A stretch of 23,988 nt of DNA from an uncultured Eubacteriales bacterium (lineage in GTDB: Bacteria; Bacillota; Clostridia; Oscillospirales; CAG-272): assembly GCA_934446065.1 (NCBI GenBank), contig CAKSDP010000026.1, positions 1 to 23,988 of the forward strand. Reading direction: 5' to 3'. Position 1 is the stretch's first letter. The number at the start of each line of letters is the position of its first letter. The notes beneath the pieces are model-generated. The model made no database searches. It worked only from the letters and a program-made list of their open reading frames with translations, and was not told the origin of the DNA. Of this stretch, positions 1 through 7,921 are shown piece by piece. Position numbers and translations under genes: made by a program.

Positions 1-1
1 G

Positions 2-67
2 CTTAACTGGACCTCTCCCAAGGCTACTCTCGATAATTTTTTGAAGCATGGTGTAACATATCATTGA
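2..67 (+). CDS. possible C-terminal tail of a gene cut by the window edge
   Basis: From base 2 an open frame reads LNWTSPKATLDNFLKHGVTYH and stops at TGA 65-67, just before the promoter of the next gene. The composition looks protein-like, but 21 codons are too few to assign a family, and the frame could be open by chance. No hairpin terminator follows it before position 108. I do not recognise the product. Confidence 0.22.
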   Translation, partial: LNWTSPKATLDNFLKHGVTYH

Positions 68-107
68 CAAACCAACAGATTCATGCACGGTGACGATGAA
101 TAATGTC

Positions 108-136
108 TTGCACTTTTGCCCGAAATATGGTATACT
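108..136 (+). promoter_or_regulatory. sigma-A-type promoter of the EamA-family permease
   Basis: TTGCAC (108-113) and TATACT (131-136) are separated by exactly 17 bases. A second TATAAT at 136-141 overlaps the first but has poor spacing. The permease start codon lies about 60 bases downstream. Confidence 0.75.
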
Positions 137-199
137 ATAATCTGTCGTGGTATTTCGACTGATACCGCACAAATATTCAAACGGAAGGAACAAAATCAT

Positions 200-1174
200 A
201 TGTGGATCATTGCGATCATAGCGATGCTCTGCTGGAGCGGCTCCGATATTTTCAGTAAAGCCGGATCAAAGCAGAGCGACAAACTCAGCCACTACAAAGT
301 CGGCATAGCCGTAGGCGTTATCATGGGGCTTCACGCTCTGTGGGAAGTTATGTTCGGCGGTGTTCCTTTATCGTTTTCGGATATCATTACATATCTTCCC
401 GCGTCGTTCTTCTATATAACATCAATGCTTGTGGGCTATATCTGCCTGCGCTATATCGAGCTGTCGATCTCCTCGCCGATATGCAACTGCTCCGGCGCAC
501 TTGCGCTGATATTCAGCCTGTTCTATTTCGGAGTGTCGTGGAACGACGACTCCGGAGACGGAATATTCCTCAACATTCCGATCACCGTCGGTGTGATCCT
601 CATTGTGCTCGGCGTCGTATCCCTCGGATTTGTCGATCATTTCGAGGACGAGGAGGCGCGTGCGCTGCGTCAGCTCAAATCAAACCGCAAGTATTCCAAG
701 AGTGCGATCGCAATACTTCTGCCGGTCGTTTACTGCCTGCTCGACGCCTGCGGAACGTTTGTTGATACACTTATTGCTGATAATTACACCGAAAAGCTTA
801 TCGCGGCGGGAACCGAGGCGGAAGCAGCGGAATCTCTCTCGGGAGATGTGCTCAACACGGCATATGAGTTAACATGGCTGTTTATCGCCGTGATACTTAT
901 TGTGTACGTATTTGTAATAAAGAAGGAAAAGCCGGATATTGCGTCCGACGGATTCAAGTGGGTCGGCGGAATATGCGAGACGGTCGGTCAGGTGTTCTAC
1001 ATGATGGTCGTTGTCTCGGATTACAAGGTTGGTCTTGTGATAATTTCGGCATACTGCGCAGTCTCGCTCATATGGAGCAGAATATTCCTGCGCGAGAAGC
1101 TGTCGTGGAAGCATTACGCAGCCATCGCGGCGGCGTTTGTCGGAATTGTCATTCTCGGCGTGTACGATGTCTGA
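200..1174 (+). CDS. EamA/DMT-family membrane transporter
   Basis: This is a 324-residue hydrophobic protein with about ten predicted membrane helices in two halves, the layout of drug/metabolite (EamA-type) exporters. The N-terminus MWIIAIIAMLCWSGSDIFSK is a typical first helix of the family, and the last helices (ISAYCAVSLIWSRIFLREKL, then AAIAAAFVGIVILGV) match the repeated EamA ending. A charged loop rich in Glu, Arg and Lys (around residues 149-167) separates the halves. I chose the ATG at 200 because GGAAGGA sits 11-17 bases before it; an upstream ATG at 116 lies inside the promoter. The gene stands alone, ending at a bidirectional terminator shared with convergent metA. The substrate cannot be told from sequence; exporters of this family carry amino acids, nucleotides or drugs. 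Confidence 0.8.
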   Translation: MWIIAIIAMLCWSGSDIFSKAGSKQSDKLSHYKVGIAVGVIMGLHALWEVMFGGVPLSFSDIITYLPASFFYITSMLVGYICLRYIELSISSPICNCSGALALIFSLFYFGVSWNDDSGDGIFLNIPITVGVILIVLGVVSLGFVDHFEDEEARALRQLKSNRKYSKSAIAILLPVVYCLLDACGTFVDTLIADNYTEKLIAAGTEAEAAESLSGDVLNTAYELTWLFIAVILIVYVFVIKKEKPDIASDGFKWVGGICETVGQVFYMMVVVSDYKVGLVIISAYCAVSLIWSRIFLREKLSWKHYAAIAAAFVGIVILGVYDV

Positions 1175-1198
1175 TCTCTGCTCACGTTATAAAAGAAT

Positions 1199-1235
1199 AA
1201 AATGCTCCCGCAGAAGCTTCTGCGGGAGCATTTTT
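1199..1235. terminator. bidirectional intrinsic terminator
   Basis: A perfect 18-bp inverted repeat (1199-1216 with 1217-1234) has core GCTCCCGCAGAAGC/GCTTCTGCGGGAGC. It ends in a T-run on the + strand and an A-run at its left edge, so it can stop transcription from both the permease and convergent metA. Confidence 0.92.
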
Positions 1236-1247
1236 CATCTTCCGGAG

Positions 1248-2195
1248 TTATTCCGGTGAATCGGTACGAGCGTCCGGATCGGCGACGTTTGCAATGTTGT
1301 ACGGCGTCGTCTGATAGACAAAATAGTTCAGCCAGTTGGAGAACAGCAGATTTGCGGACGACCGCCACGTCACAAGCGGGGAAGCCGCGTCGTTGTCTGC
1401 GGGATAGTAGTTTTCGGGCACGGCGATCGCAAGTCCGGCATTCCTGTCGCGACGGTATTCCGAATCGAGCGTGAGCGGATCGTATTCCGCGTGACCCGTC
1501 ACGAATATCTGCCTGCCGTGATCGGCGATCATGGCAAAAACACCCGCTTTCGGAGATGATGCGAGGATCCGCAGGTGAGGGCAGGCATCTATGTCCTCAC
1601 GTCTGTTGTATGTGTGGCGTGAATGCGGAACCATGAAAGTGTCGTCAAATCCGCGGAAAAGAATCGACCTTTTGTACTCGACCGTGTGTGGAAATACGCC
1701 GAACAGCTTCTCGGGCAGCGGATATTTGTCGATGCCGTAGTGATAGTAAAGCCCCGCCTGCGCGCCCCAACAGATGTGGAACGTGCTCGTCACGTGAGTT
1801 TTCGACCACTCCATGATCTCGCACAGCTCATCCCAGTATTCCACATCCTCAAACGGCATCTGTTCCACCGGAGCGCCGGTGATTATCATTCCGTCGAAGC
1901 TGCGGTGACGAATTTCGGCGAATGTCTTGTAAAACGAGAGCATATGCTCTTCGGATGTGTTGCGCGATTTGTGCGTGTCTGTCTTAATGAGCTCCATCTG
2001 AACCTGGATCGGCGTGTTGCCGAGCAGGCGTGCGAGCTGCGTTTCCGTTGTGATCTTCGTAGGCATGAGGTTGAGTATCACGATCTCAAGGGGGCGAATG
2101 TCCTGCGATACCGCGCGTCCCTCTGTAATTACGAATATATTCTCATCTCTGAGGGTTTTAGTAGCCGGAAGTTCATCCGGTATTCTTATCGGCAT
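1248..2195 (-). CDS. metA: homoserine O-acetyltransferase (MetA/HTS family)
   Basis: MetA acylates homoserine, the first committed step of methionine synthesis. The 315-residue length is normal. The class-I glutamine-amidotransferase-like fold is marked by the catalytic Cys142 in HICWGAQAGLYYHYG and by His235 and Glu237 in FVTGHAEYDPLT, all at canonical positions. Residue 111 is Glu (TGAPVEQM). In this family Glu at 111 is known to favour acetyl-CoA and Gly succinyl-CoA, so I call it an acetyltransferase despite the frequent succinyltransferase label. The neighbouring metY uses O-acetylhomoserine, which fits. A GGAGA ribosome site precedes the ATG at 2195. The 70 bases before it contain a perfect inverted repeat that may be a regulatory site or the end of the metY message. 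Transcription ends at the shared terminator 1199-1235. Confidence 0.95.
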   Translation of the reverse strand: MPIRIPDELPATKTLRDENIFVITEGRAVSQDIRPLEIVILNLMPTKITTETQLARLLGNTPIQVQMELIKTDTHKSRNTSEEHMLSFYKTFAEIRHRSFDGMIITGAPVEQMPFEDVEYWDELCEIMEWSKTHVTSTFHICWGAQAGLYYHYGIDKYPLPEKLFGVFPHTVEYKRSILFRGFDDTFMVPHSRHTYNRREDIDACPHLRILASSPKAGVFAMIADHGRQIFVTGHAEYDPLTLDSEYRRDRNAGLAIAVPENYYPADNDAASPLVTWRSSANLLFSNWLNYFVYQTTPYNIANVADPDARTDSPE

Positions 2196-2237
2196 ATCCT
2201 GCGTCTCCGTTTTGTGTTGATGTTTTGCAAATGACTA

Positions 2238-2267
2238 AATTCGACAAAATTTTGCAATTGTCGAATT
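2238..2267 (-). promoter_or_regulatory. inverted repeat between metY and metA
   Basis: AATTCGACAA (2238-2247) and TTGTCGAATT (2258-2267) form a perfect 10-bp inverted repeat around a 10-base spacer, overlapping the metY stop codon. It could form an RNA hairpin or be a dimer binding site. On the minus strand no proper U-tract follows, so it is a poor intrinsic terminator. Its arm TTTTGTCGAATT recurs just before the metY ribosome binding site (3543-3554). Confidence 0.5.
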
Positions 2268-3531
2268 ACGCTTCAAGTGCTTGCCTCAGGTCGGCAATAA
2301 TGTCGTCGATATGCTCGATCCCGACGCTGAGTCTGACCATTTCCGGTGAGATCCCGCCGGCGACGAGCTGCTCGTCCGTGAGCTGACGGTGGGTAGTGCT
2401 TGCCGGGTGCAGTATGCTCGTGCGCGCGTCCGCAACGTGAACTACGATTCCCGCGAGCTTCAGCGAATCCATGAATTTCATTGCGGCATTGCGTCCGCCC
2501 TTTACGCCGAATGCGACTACGCCGGAGGTTCCGTCGGGGAGATATTTCTCGGCGAGCGCGTGCTCGGCATCGCCCTCAAGTCCCGGATAGCTGACCCACT
2601 CGACGGCGGGGTGGGATGACAGCATTTTTGCCACGGCGAGCGCATTTGAGGAGTGGCTTTCCATCCGCAGCGCGAGCGTCTCCATCCCGAGATTCAGAAG
2701 GAATGCGTTCATCGGCGACGGAGTCGATCCGAGATCGCGCATGAGCTGAACGCGGGCTTTGGTGATGTAGGCGGCATTGCCGAAATCCTTCGTGTAAACG
2801 ACGCCGTGATACGATTCGTCCGGTTCGGTAAGCTCGGGGAACTTGCCGCTTGCCGTCCAGTCGAAGCGACCGCTGTCAACGATCGCGCCGCCGACTGCGA
2901 CAGCGTGTCCGTCAAGATATTTTGTGGTCGAGTGAACAACAATGTCCGCGCCGAATTCAAACGGGCGGCAAAGCACCGGTGTTGCAAATGTGTTGTCAAC
3001 AATGAGCGGGATGCCGACAGTGTGAGCGATTGCGGCAAAGCGCTCGATGTCGAGAACCTTCAGCGCCGGATTTGCGATGGTCTCACCGAAAACCGCGCGC
3101 GTTTTGCTGTTTATCATGGCTGCGATCTCGGCGTCACTCATGCTCGGCGATGCGAACCTTACCTCAATGCCGAGCCGTTTCAGCGTCACTGCAAACAGAT
3201 TTATCGTGCCGCCGTAGATCTCGGAAAGGCTTATGAAATTGTCTCCGGCGGAGGCGATGTTCAGTATCGCGATGAGGTTTGCCGCCTGACCGGAGGACGT
3301 GAGCATCGCGCCGACACCGCCCTCCATCGAGGCGAGCTTGTCCTCGACCGCAGCAAATGTGGGATTGGATATTCGCGTGTACATATGTCCCGGCGCTTTC
3401 AGGTCAAAGAGATCGCCGAGCGTCTCCGACGAGTCGTATCTGTATGTCGTGCTTTGGTAGATCGGCAGAACGCGCGGATCGCCGTTCGCGGGCTTGTAGC
3501 CTTCCTGTATACACTTGGTGTTTATATGCAT
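2266..3531 (-). CDS. metY: O-acetylhomoserine sulfhydrylase (MetY, PLP-dependent)
   Basis: This enzyme converts O-acetylhomoserine and sulfide to homocysteine in the cytoplasm. It is a 421-residue Cys/Met-metabolism PLP enzyme. The internal aldimine lysine is Lys204 in STTKYLDGHAVAVGG, with the cofactor-binding Asp179 in IVDNTFATP and the TSSGQAAN and YTRISNPT motifs. The length (about 420, not about 380) and the YHGVVYTKDFG insertion favour MetY over cystathionine gamma-synthase. I set the start at 3531 because GGAGG lies at 3537-3541, six bases upstream; an in-frame ATG seven codons earlier has no such site and overlaps this one. It lies between valS (94-base gap) and metA (70-base gap) on the same strand, giving a two-step acetyl-route pathway. 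Confidence 0.93.
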   Translation of the reverse strand: MHINTKCIQEGYKPANGDPRVLPIYQSTTYRYDSSETLGDLFDLKAPGHMYTRISNPTFAAVEDKLASMEGGVGAMLTSSGQAANLIAILNIASAGDNFISLSEIYGGTINLFAVTLKRLGIEVRFASPSMSDAEIAAMINSKTRAVFGETIANPALKVLDIERFAAIAHTVGIPLIVDNTFATPVLCRPFEFGADIVVHSTTKYLDGHAVAVGGAIVDSGRFDWTASGKFPELTEPDESYHGVVYTKDFGNAAYITKARVQLMRDLGSTPSPMNAFLLNLGMETLALRMESHSSNALAVAKMLSSHPAVEWVSYPGLEGDAEHALAEKYLPDGTSGVVAFGVKGGRNAAMKFMDSLKLAGIVVHVADARTSILHPASTTHRQLTDEQLVAGGISPEMVRLSVGIEHIDDIIADLRQALEA

Positions 3532-3542
3532 GATTACCTCCG

Positions 3543-3566
3543 AATTCGACAAAAGTAGAAATTATA
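3543..3566 (-). promoter_or_regulatory. possible metY promoter element and operator-like 12-mer
   Basis: Read on the minus strand, TATAAT (3561-3566) is followed by TTTTGTCGAATT (3543-3554), which then abuts the GGAGG of metY. The 12-mer is identical to one before metA (2238-2249). No good -35 box is found 17-18 bases upstream, so a promoter is only suggested. The 12-mer would lie at the transcription start, where a repressor could act. Confidence 0.35.
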
Positions 3567-3574
3567 AAGATTTC

Positions 3575-3606
3575 GGCAAATGCCGCGTGATGGCGCAGCA
3601 TCTGCC
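3575..3606 (-). other. stem-loop between valS and metY
   Basis: On the minus strand GGCAGATGC pairs with GCATTTGCC (nine pairs, one G·U), with a further inner GCG/CGC stem. It lies 20 bases after the valS stop. No U-tract follows it, so it looks more like an RNA-stability or processing hairpin, or a weak terminator, than a standard terminator. Confidence 0.45.
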
Positions 3607-3625
3607 AAAATCACAGTGTTATTCG

Positions 3626-6247
3626 TTATTTTATCTGCTCGAGCGCAGTTTTGGTCGCCGCAAGCTTTTCCTTGTATTTCTCGAGTTTTGCACGCTCTGC
3701 GTCAACGACAGCAGCAGGAGCCTTAGCCGTGAAGTTTTCGTTTGCGAGCTTGCCCTCGGCGCGTGCGATCTCTTTTTCCGTTGCCTCGATCTCGGCGGTG
3801 AGTCTGCGTCTCTCCGCTTCAAAGTCCACCATATCGGCGAGCGGGATGAACAGCGTCGCACCGTCGGTGACGATGCGCACAGCGCCCTCGTCATCATAGG
3901 AATCGACGATCTCGAACGATGCCGCAGACGCGAGCTTCACGAAGAACGCTTCGCTTCCCGCAAAATCGTCGGGGTATGCGGTAACGGCGTAGACCTTCGC
4001 CTTGCGTGACGGGGGAACGTTCATCTCGGAACGTCTTCCGCGCACGCCGCGGATAGCGTCGATCACGCGCTCCATTTTCTGCATATCTGCGGAGAAATCG
4101 GGAAGATCGTCGCCGGTCGGGTAGTCGCAGGTCATGATCGTGCCCTCGGTGCCGGGCAGGCTTTGATAGATCTCCTCGGTGATAAACGGCATGAACGGAT
4201 GCAGGAGCTTCAGCGTCTCGCGCAGTACGTATGCAAGAACGTTCTGCGTCGTGAGCGAGCGCTCGCTGCCGCGGTCGTTGACCGAGGTCTTTGACAGCTC
4301 GATGTACCAGTCGCAGTACACATCCCAGATGAAGTCGTAGATGGATGAGAGCGCCATGCCAAGCTCGAACTTGTCGAGATTTGCGCAGACCTGCTTTGCG
4401 GTCGCTGCAAATTTGCCGAGCACCCACTTGTCCTCAGGCGCAAGCTTTGCCGTGTCGGGCAGGGAAATGTCCTCGATCTCGAGGTTCATCATAACGAATC
4501 TCGCAGCGTTCCACAGCTTGTTTGCGAAATTGCGCGCTGCCTCGATCTTCTCGTCGGAGAAACGCATATCGTTTCCGGGGCTGTTGCCCGTTGCAAGTGC
4601 GAATCTGAGCGCATCTGCGCCGTAATTCTTGATGATCTCGAGCGGATCGATTCCGTTGCCGAGCGATTTTGACATCTTGCGTCCCTGCGCGTCGCGCACA
4701 AGTCCGTGAATGAGTACCGTGTCAAACGGCGCCTTGCCGGTGTATTCGAGTCCCGAGAAGATCATTCTCGAAACCCAGAACGTTATGATGTCGTAGCCGG
4801 TGACAAGGGTCTGCGTCGGGTAGAAGTAGCGCAGATCCTCCGTGTCGTCGGGCCAGCCGAGCGTGGAGAACGGCCACAGCGCCGAGGAGAACCAAGTGTC
4901 GAGCGTGTCGGGATCCTGCGTCATGTGACCGCCGCACTCCGTGCAGACCGTGACATCCTCGCGCGATACAACGGTGTGACCGCAGTCGTCGCAGTAGAAC
5001 GCGGGGATCCTGTGACCCCACCACAGCTGACGCGAGATGCACCAGTCCTGCGTGTTCTCCATCCAGTGGAAGTAGTTTTTGTCAAATCTTTCGGGGACGA
5101 ACTTGATCGAACCGTTTCTGACCGCCTCGATCGCGGGCTTTGCGAGCGGCTCCATGCGGACGAACCACTGGAGGCTGACCATCGGCTCGATGGTAGTGCC
5201 GCAGCGGTAGCAGGTGCCGACCTCGTGCTTCAGATCCTCGATCCCGCAGAGATATCCGCCTGCCTTCAGATCCTCAACGATCGCGCGGCGTGCTTCGTAG
5301 CGATCCATTCCGGCATACTTCGGATAGTTGTCCGTGATCTTTGCGTCGGGGGTGAGCATTACCTCCATCGGGAGGCTGCACCGTCTGCCGACCTCGAAGT
5401 CATTCGGGTCGTGCGCGGGCGTGATCTTCACGCAGCCGGTTCCTTTGTCAAGCTTTGCGTGCTCGTCGGCAACGATCGGGATGCGCCTGCCGACAAGGGG
5501 CAGCATAACGTAATTGCCGATGAGATTCTTGTATCTCTCGTCGTTCGGGTTGACCGCCACAGCCGTGTCGCCGAGAAGCGTCTCGGGTCGGGTCGTCGCG
5601 ATCTCGACATATCCGCCTCCGCCTACGAGAGGATAGCGGATGTGCCAGAAATGGCTGTCCTGCTCAACGTGCTCGACCTCGGCGTTGGAGATCGACGTTT
5701 TGCAGTGCGGGCACCAGTTGATGATGCGCTCGCCGCGGTAGATGAGTCCTTTTTCGTACAGGCGTGCGAATACCTCTCGAACCGCTTTCGAGCAGCCCTC
5801 GTCAAGGGTGAATCGCTCTCTCGTCCAGTCAAGGGACGAGCCCATTTTCTTCAGCTGCTCAACGATCCTTCCGCCGTATTTTTCCTTCCAGTCCCATGCT
5901 CTCTCAAGGAAGCCGTCGCGTCCGAGATCATCCTTGGTCAAGCCTTCCTTGCGCATCGCCTCGACGATCTTTGCCTCGGTCGCAATGGACGCGTGATCTG
6001 TTCCGGGAAGCCACAGAGTGGAGTAGCCGCTCATTCTCTTGTATCTGATGAGAATGTCCTGAAGTGTGTTGTCAAGGGCGTGACCCATGTGAAGCTGACC
6101 GGTGATGTTCGGTGGCGGGATCACAATGGTGTAGCTCTTCTTTGCCGGATCGACGGTAGGCGTGAAGTAGCCGCCCTCCTGCCATGCGGAGTATATTCGT
6201 TCCTCAAAATCCGAGGGATCGTAGGCCTTTGAAAGTTCCTTTTTCAT
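3626..6247 (-). CDS. valS: valyl-tRNA synthetase
   Basis: ValS charges tRNA-Val with valine. The 873-residue class-I synthetase shows the HIGH motif as HMGH (residues 54-57, in PPPNITGQLHMGHAL) and KMSKS at 524-528 (GRKMSKSLGN). The editing domain lies between them (TTRPETLLGDTAVAV near residue 218), along with zinc-ribbon-like pairs such as WCPHC, CYRCG, YCDDCG and CTECGG. The C-terminus is the Glu/Lys-rich coiled-coil arm typical of ValS (about residues 810-873). The start is taken at the ATG at 6247 (MKKELSKAYDP), preceded by AAAGGAA; the longer open frame to 6334 runs back into the leader RNA and does not look like protein. Expression is controlled by the T-box leader upstream. metY and metA follow on the same strand and may share the transcript. 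Confidence 0.97.
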   Translation of the reverse strand: MKKELSKAYDPSDFEERIYSAWQEGGYFTPTVDPAKKSYTIVIPPPNITGQLHMGHALDNTLQDILIRYKRMSGYSTLWLPGTDHASIATEAKIVEAMRKEGLTKDDLGRDGFLERAWDWKEKYGGRIVEQLKKMGSSLDWTRERFTLDEGCSKAVREVFARLYEKGLIYRGERIINWCPHCKTSISNAEVEHVEQDSHFWHIRYPLVGGGGYVEIATTRPETLLGDTAVAVNPNDERYKNLIGNYVMLPLVGRRIPIVADEHAKLDKGTGCVKITPAHDPNDFEVGRRCSLPMEVMLTPDAKITDNYPKYAGMDRYEARRAIVEDLKAGGYLCGIEDLKHEVGTCYRCGTTIEPMVSLQWFVRMEPLAKPAIEAVRNGSIKFVPERFDKNYFHWMENTQDWCISRQLWWGHRIPAFYCDDCGHTVVSREDVTVCTECGGHMTQDPDTLDTWFSSALWPFSTLGWPDDTEDLRYFYPTQTLVTGYDIITFWVSRMIFSGLEYTGKAPFDTVLIHGLVRDAQGRKMSKSLGNGIDPLEIIKNYGADALRFALATGNSPGNDMRFSDEKIEAARNFANKLWNAARFVMMNLEIEDISLPDTAKLAPEDKWVLGKFAATAKQVCANLDKFELGMALSSIYDFIWDVYCDWYIELSKTSVNDRGSERSLTTQNVLAYVLRETLKLLHPFMPFITEEIYQSLPGTEGTIMTCDYPTGDDLPDFSADMQKMERVIDAIRGVRGRRSEMNVPPSRKAKVYAVTAYPDDFAGSEAFFVKLASAASFEIVDSYDDEGAVRIVTDGATLFIPLADMVDFEAERRRLTAEIEATEKEIARAEGKLANENFTAKAPAAVVDAERAKLEKYKEKLAATKTALEQIK

Positions 6248-6292
6248 TTTAAGACTATTCCTTTCTTTGCATCTGTACCGCGTCTCCGGATC

Positions 6293-6310
6293 TGCCGCCT
6301 GCCTGCGGCA
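6293..6310 (-). repeat. TGCCGC/GCGGCA mini-hairpin in the valS leader
   Basis: TGCCGC and GCGGCA flank a six-base loop, 46 bases before the valS start codon and downstream of the T-box terminator. The same arms recur before cmk and plsC. Confidence 0.4.
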
Positions 6311-6339
6311 AAAATACGAAGAGTGATTTTTCACCGATA

Positions 6340-6575
6340 AAAATAAAAATGCCCCGCAAAATCAGGGCGCCATAGGCGCGGTACCACCTGACTTCGCCGG
6401 ACGGCGCAGCTCAAATCTTCTTAACGCGAAGGCACGGCGGGTTCTCGGAGATGTGCCCCTTTTCCCGCTGCGTATCGGACGACACCGACCGGAACCGCCG
6501 CAGCACTCCCACCTATTGCCGCTCTCTTGGGACGGTCTCACCGGACATTATTCCGATAATATGCAACATATATTT
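6340..6575 (-). promoter_or_regulatory. T-box riboswitch controlling valS
   Basis: The minus-strand leader contains the T-box core AGGTGGTACCGCG (6377-6389), which binds the uncharged tRNA acceptor end. Just after it is an intrinsic terminator, GCCCTG-ATTTTG-CGGGGC (6351-6368), followed by TTTTTATTTTT (6340-6350). Stem I is closed by TATCGGA (6552-6558) pairing with TCCGATA (6473-6479), and its distal part has the typical AGAGAGC and GGTGGGAG stretches. A GTC valine codon lies near the base of stem I (6481-6483) and is a possible specifier, but I did not resolve the specifier loop. By the known mechanism, uncharged tRNA-Val stabilises the antiterminator and allows valS transcription. Confidence 0.93.
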
Positions 6576-6580
6576 ACCAC

Positions 6581-6609
6581 AGTATATCACGCCGCTTTCT
6601 TTTTGTCAA
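6581..6609 (-). promoter_or_regulatory. strong promoter of the valS T-box leader
   Basis: On the minus strand TTGACA (6604-6609) and TATACT (6581-6586) are separated by exactly 17 bases. Transcription should start near 6574, at the 5' edge of the T-box. Confidence 0.88.
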
Positions 6610-6663
6610 GTATCAGAGGACGGTATTTTTTAAAAGAGGACGAGACTTTGACGGCACTTTTCG

Positions 6664-6692
6664 TTGACAATATCACCTGCCGATGATATAAT
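6664..6692 (+). promoter_or_regulatory. consensus promoter of asd
   Basis: TTGACA (6664-6669) and TATAAT (6687-6692) lie 17 bases apart, a full consensus. It is divergent from the valS promoter with about 55 bases between the -35 boxes. The roughly 70-base leader before asd contains a GCACG/CGTGC hairpin but no recognisable riboswitch. Confidence 0.88.
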
Positions 6693-6767
6693 AAGAAGCA
6701 CGGAATCGCGGCACGCGCCCGCCCGTGCGAAAAATATGCAAAGCAAATGAAAGGTTTGGTTACATAA

Positions 6768-7847
6768 ATGGAGAAAAAGCTGAGAGCCGGCATAATCGGC
6801 GCGACCGGCATGGTAGGACAGCGCTTCATCACGCTTCTTTGGGATCACCCGTATTTTGAAATCTGCCGCCTTGCGGCAAGCGGACGTTCTGCCGGAAAGA
6901 CTTACGCCGAGGCGGTCGGCAGCCGCTGGAAGATGTCATCCCCGATGCCGGAGGGCGTCGGCTCGATGACGGTTTTTGACGCTGCCGATGTTGCCGCAGT
7001 CGCGGAGGGGCTTGATCTCGTGTTCTGCGCTGTCGATATGCCGAAGGACGAGATCCGCCGTCTTGAGGAGGCGTATGCGCGTGCTGAGGTGCCGGTCGTG
7101 TCTAACAACTCGGCAAACCGCTGGACTGAGGATGTTCCGATGATCGTGCCGGAGGTGAACGATGCTCACCTCGCCGTGATTGAGCATCAGAGAAAGAGAC
7201 TCGGCACAAAGCGCGGCTTTATCGCCGTCAAGCCGAACTGCTCGATCCAAAGCTACGTTCCCGCGCTGACCCCGCTCCTCTCCTACGGAGTAAAAGAGGT
7301 CGTTGCAACAACTTATCAGGCAATATCGGGCGCAGGCAAAACATTTGCCGACTTCCCGGAGATCGTGGATAGCGTTATTCCGTACATCGGCGGCGAGGAA
7401 GAGAAGAGCGAGCGCGAGCCTCTCCGCGTATGGGGCAATGTCGAGGGAGGCGTGATCGTTCCCGCAGAGACCCCGCTCATCACGACGCAGTGCATCCGCG
7501 TTCCCGTCTCCGACGGCCATATGGCTGCGGTGTTCGTCCGCTTTGAGAATAAGCCCTCGAAGGAAGCGATTCTAGAGGCATGGCGCACGTTTGAGGGCGA
7601 GCCGCAGAGGCTCGGACTGCCGTCCGCACCGAAGCAGTTTATCACATATTTTGAAGAGGACTCCCGTCCGCAGACAAAGCTTGACCGCGATCTTTACGGC
7701 GGTATGGGTGTGTCTGTCGGCAGACTGCGTGAGGACACGATGTTTGACTACAAATTCGTAGCACTGTCGCACAATACGCTCAGAGGAGCCGCAGGCGGAG
7801 CCGTGCTCACCGCAGAGCTTCTGTACCGTAAGGGTTGGCTTGACTGA
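6768..7847 (+). CDS. asd: aspartate-semialdehyde dehydrogenase
   Basis: Asd reduces aspartyl-4-phosphate to aspartate semialdehyde, the branch point to lysine/diaminopimelate and to homoserine for methionine and threonine. The 359-residue protein has the NADP-binding loop GATGMVGQ (11-18), the nucleophile Cys158 in KPNCSIQSY, and the acid/base His251 in VPVSDGHMAAV. It resembles the archaeal/fungal-type branch of the enzyme found in many clostridia rather than the E. coli type. A GAAAGG ribosome site precedes the ATG. It has its own consensus promoter. cmk follows after 74 bases with no clear terminator, so read-through into the cmk-plsC-ispH/rpsA series is likely. Confidence 0.94.
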   Translation: MEKKLRAGIIGATGMVGQRFITLLWDHPYFEICRLAASGRSAGKTYAEAVGSRWKMSSPMPEGVGSMTVFDAADVAAVAEGLDLVFCAVDMPKDEIRRLEEAYARAEVPVVSNNSANRWTEDVPMIVPEVNDAHLAVIEHQRKRLGTKRGFIAVKPNCSIQSYVPALTPLLSYGVKEVVATTYQAISGAGKTFADFPEIVDSVIPYIGGEEEKSEREPLRVWGNVEGGVIVPAETPLITTQCIRVPVSDGHMAAVFVRFENKPSKEAILEAWRTFEGEPQRLGLPSAPKQFITYFEEDSRPQTKLDRDLYGGMGVSVGRLREDTMFDYKFVALSHNTLRGAAGGAVLTAELLYRKGWLD

Positions 7848-7881
7848 CGGATAGATCATCCGGATCTGGGGACAATATTGT

Positions 7882-7896
7882 TGCCGCGGTGCGGCA
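7882..7896 (+). repeat. TGCCGC/GCGGCA mini-hairpin before cmk
   Basis: TGCCGC-GGT-GCGGCA lies about 26 bases upstream of the cmk start. It closely resembles the element before plsC, where TTGCCGC and GCGGCAG also flank a short loop. Confidence 0.4.
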
Positions 7897-7921
7897 GAGT
7901 AAAGACGAAAGGTGTACAACA

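Noticed and set aside
2653..3558. + strand frame of about 300 codons opposite metY
   Set aside because: metY has complete catalytic motifs and a ribosome site; the opposite frame has low-complexity Arg/Ala/Val composition.
3532..3625. SAM (S-box) riboswitch before metY or metA
   Set aside because: Neither gap is long enough for the roughly 100-base fold plus terminator, and the conserved S-box segments are missing.
4706..6232. Long + strand open frame of about 508 codons opposite valS
   Set aside because: It is fully antisense to a certain synthetase gene, has no known motif and is rich in Arg/Asp/Val from the G+C-rich complement.
7848..7862. CGGAT/ATCCG hairpin after asd as a terminator
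   Set aside because: The stem is only five pairs and no T-run follows, so read-through into cmk is more likely.
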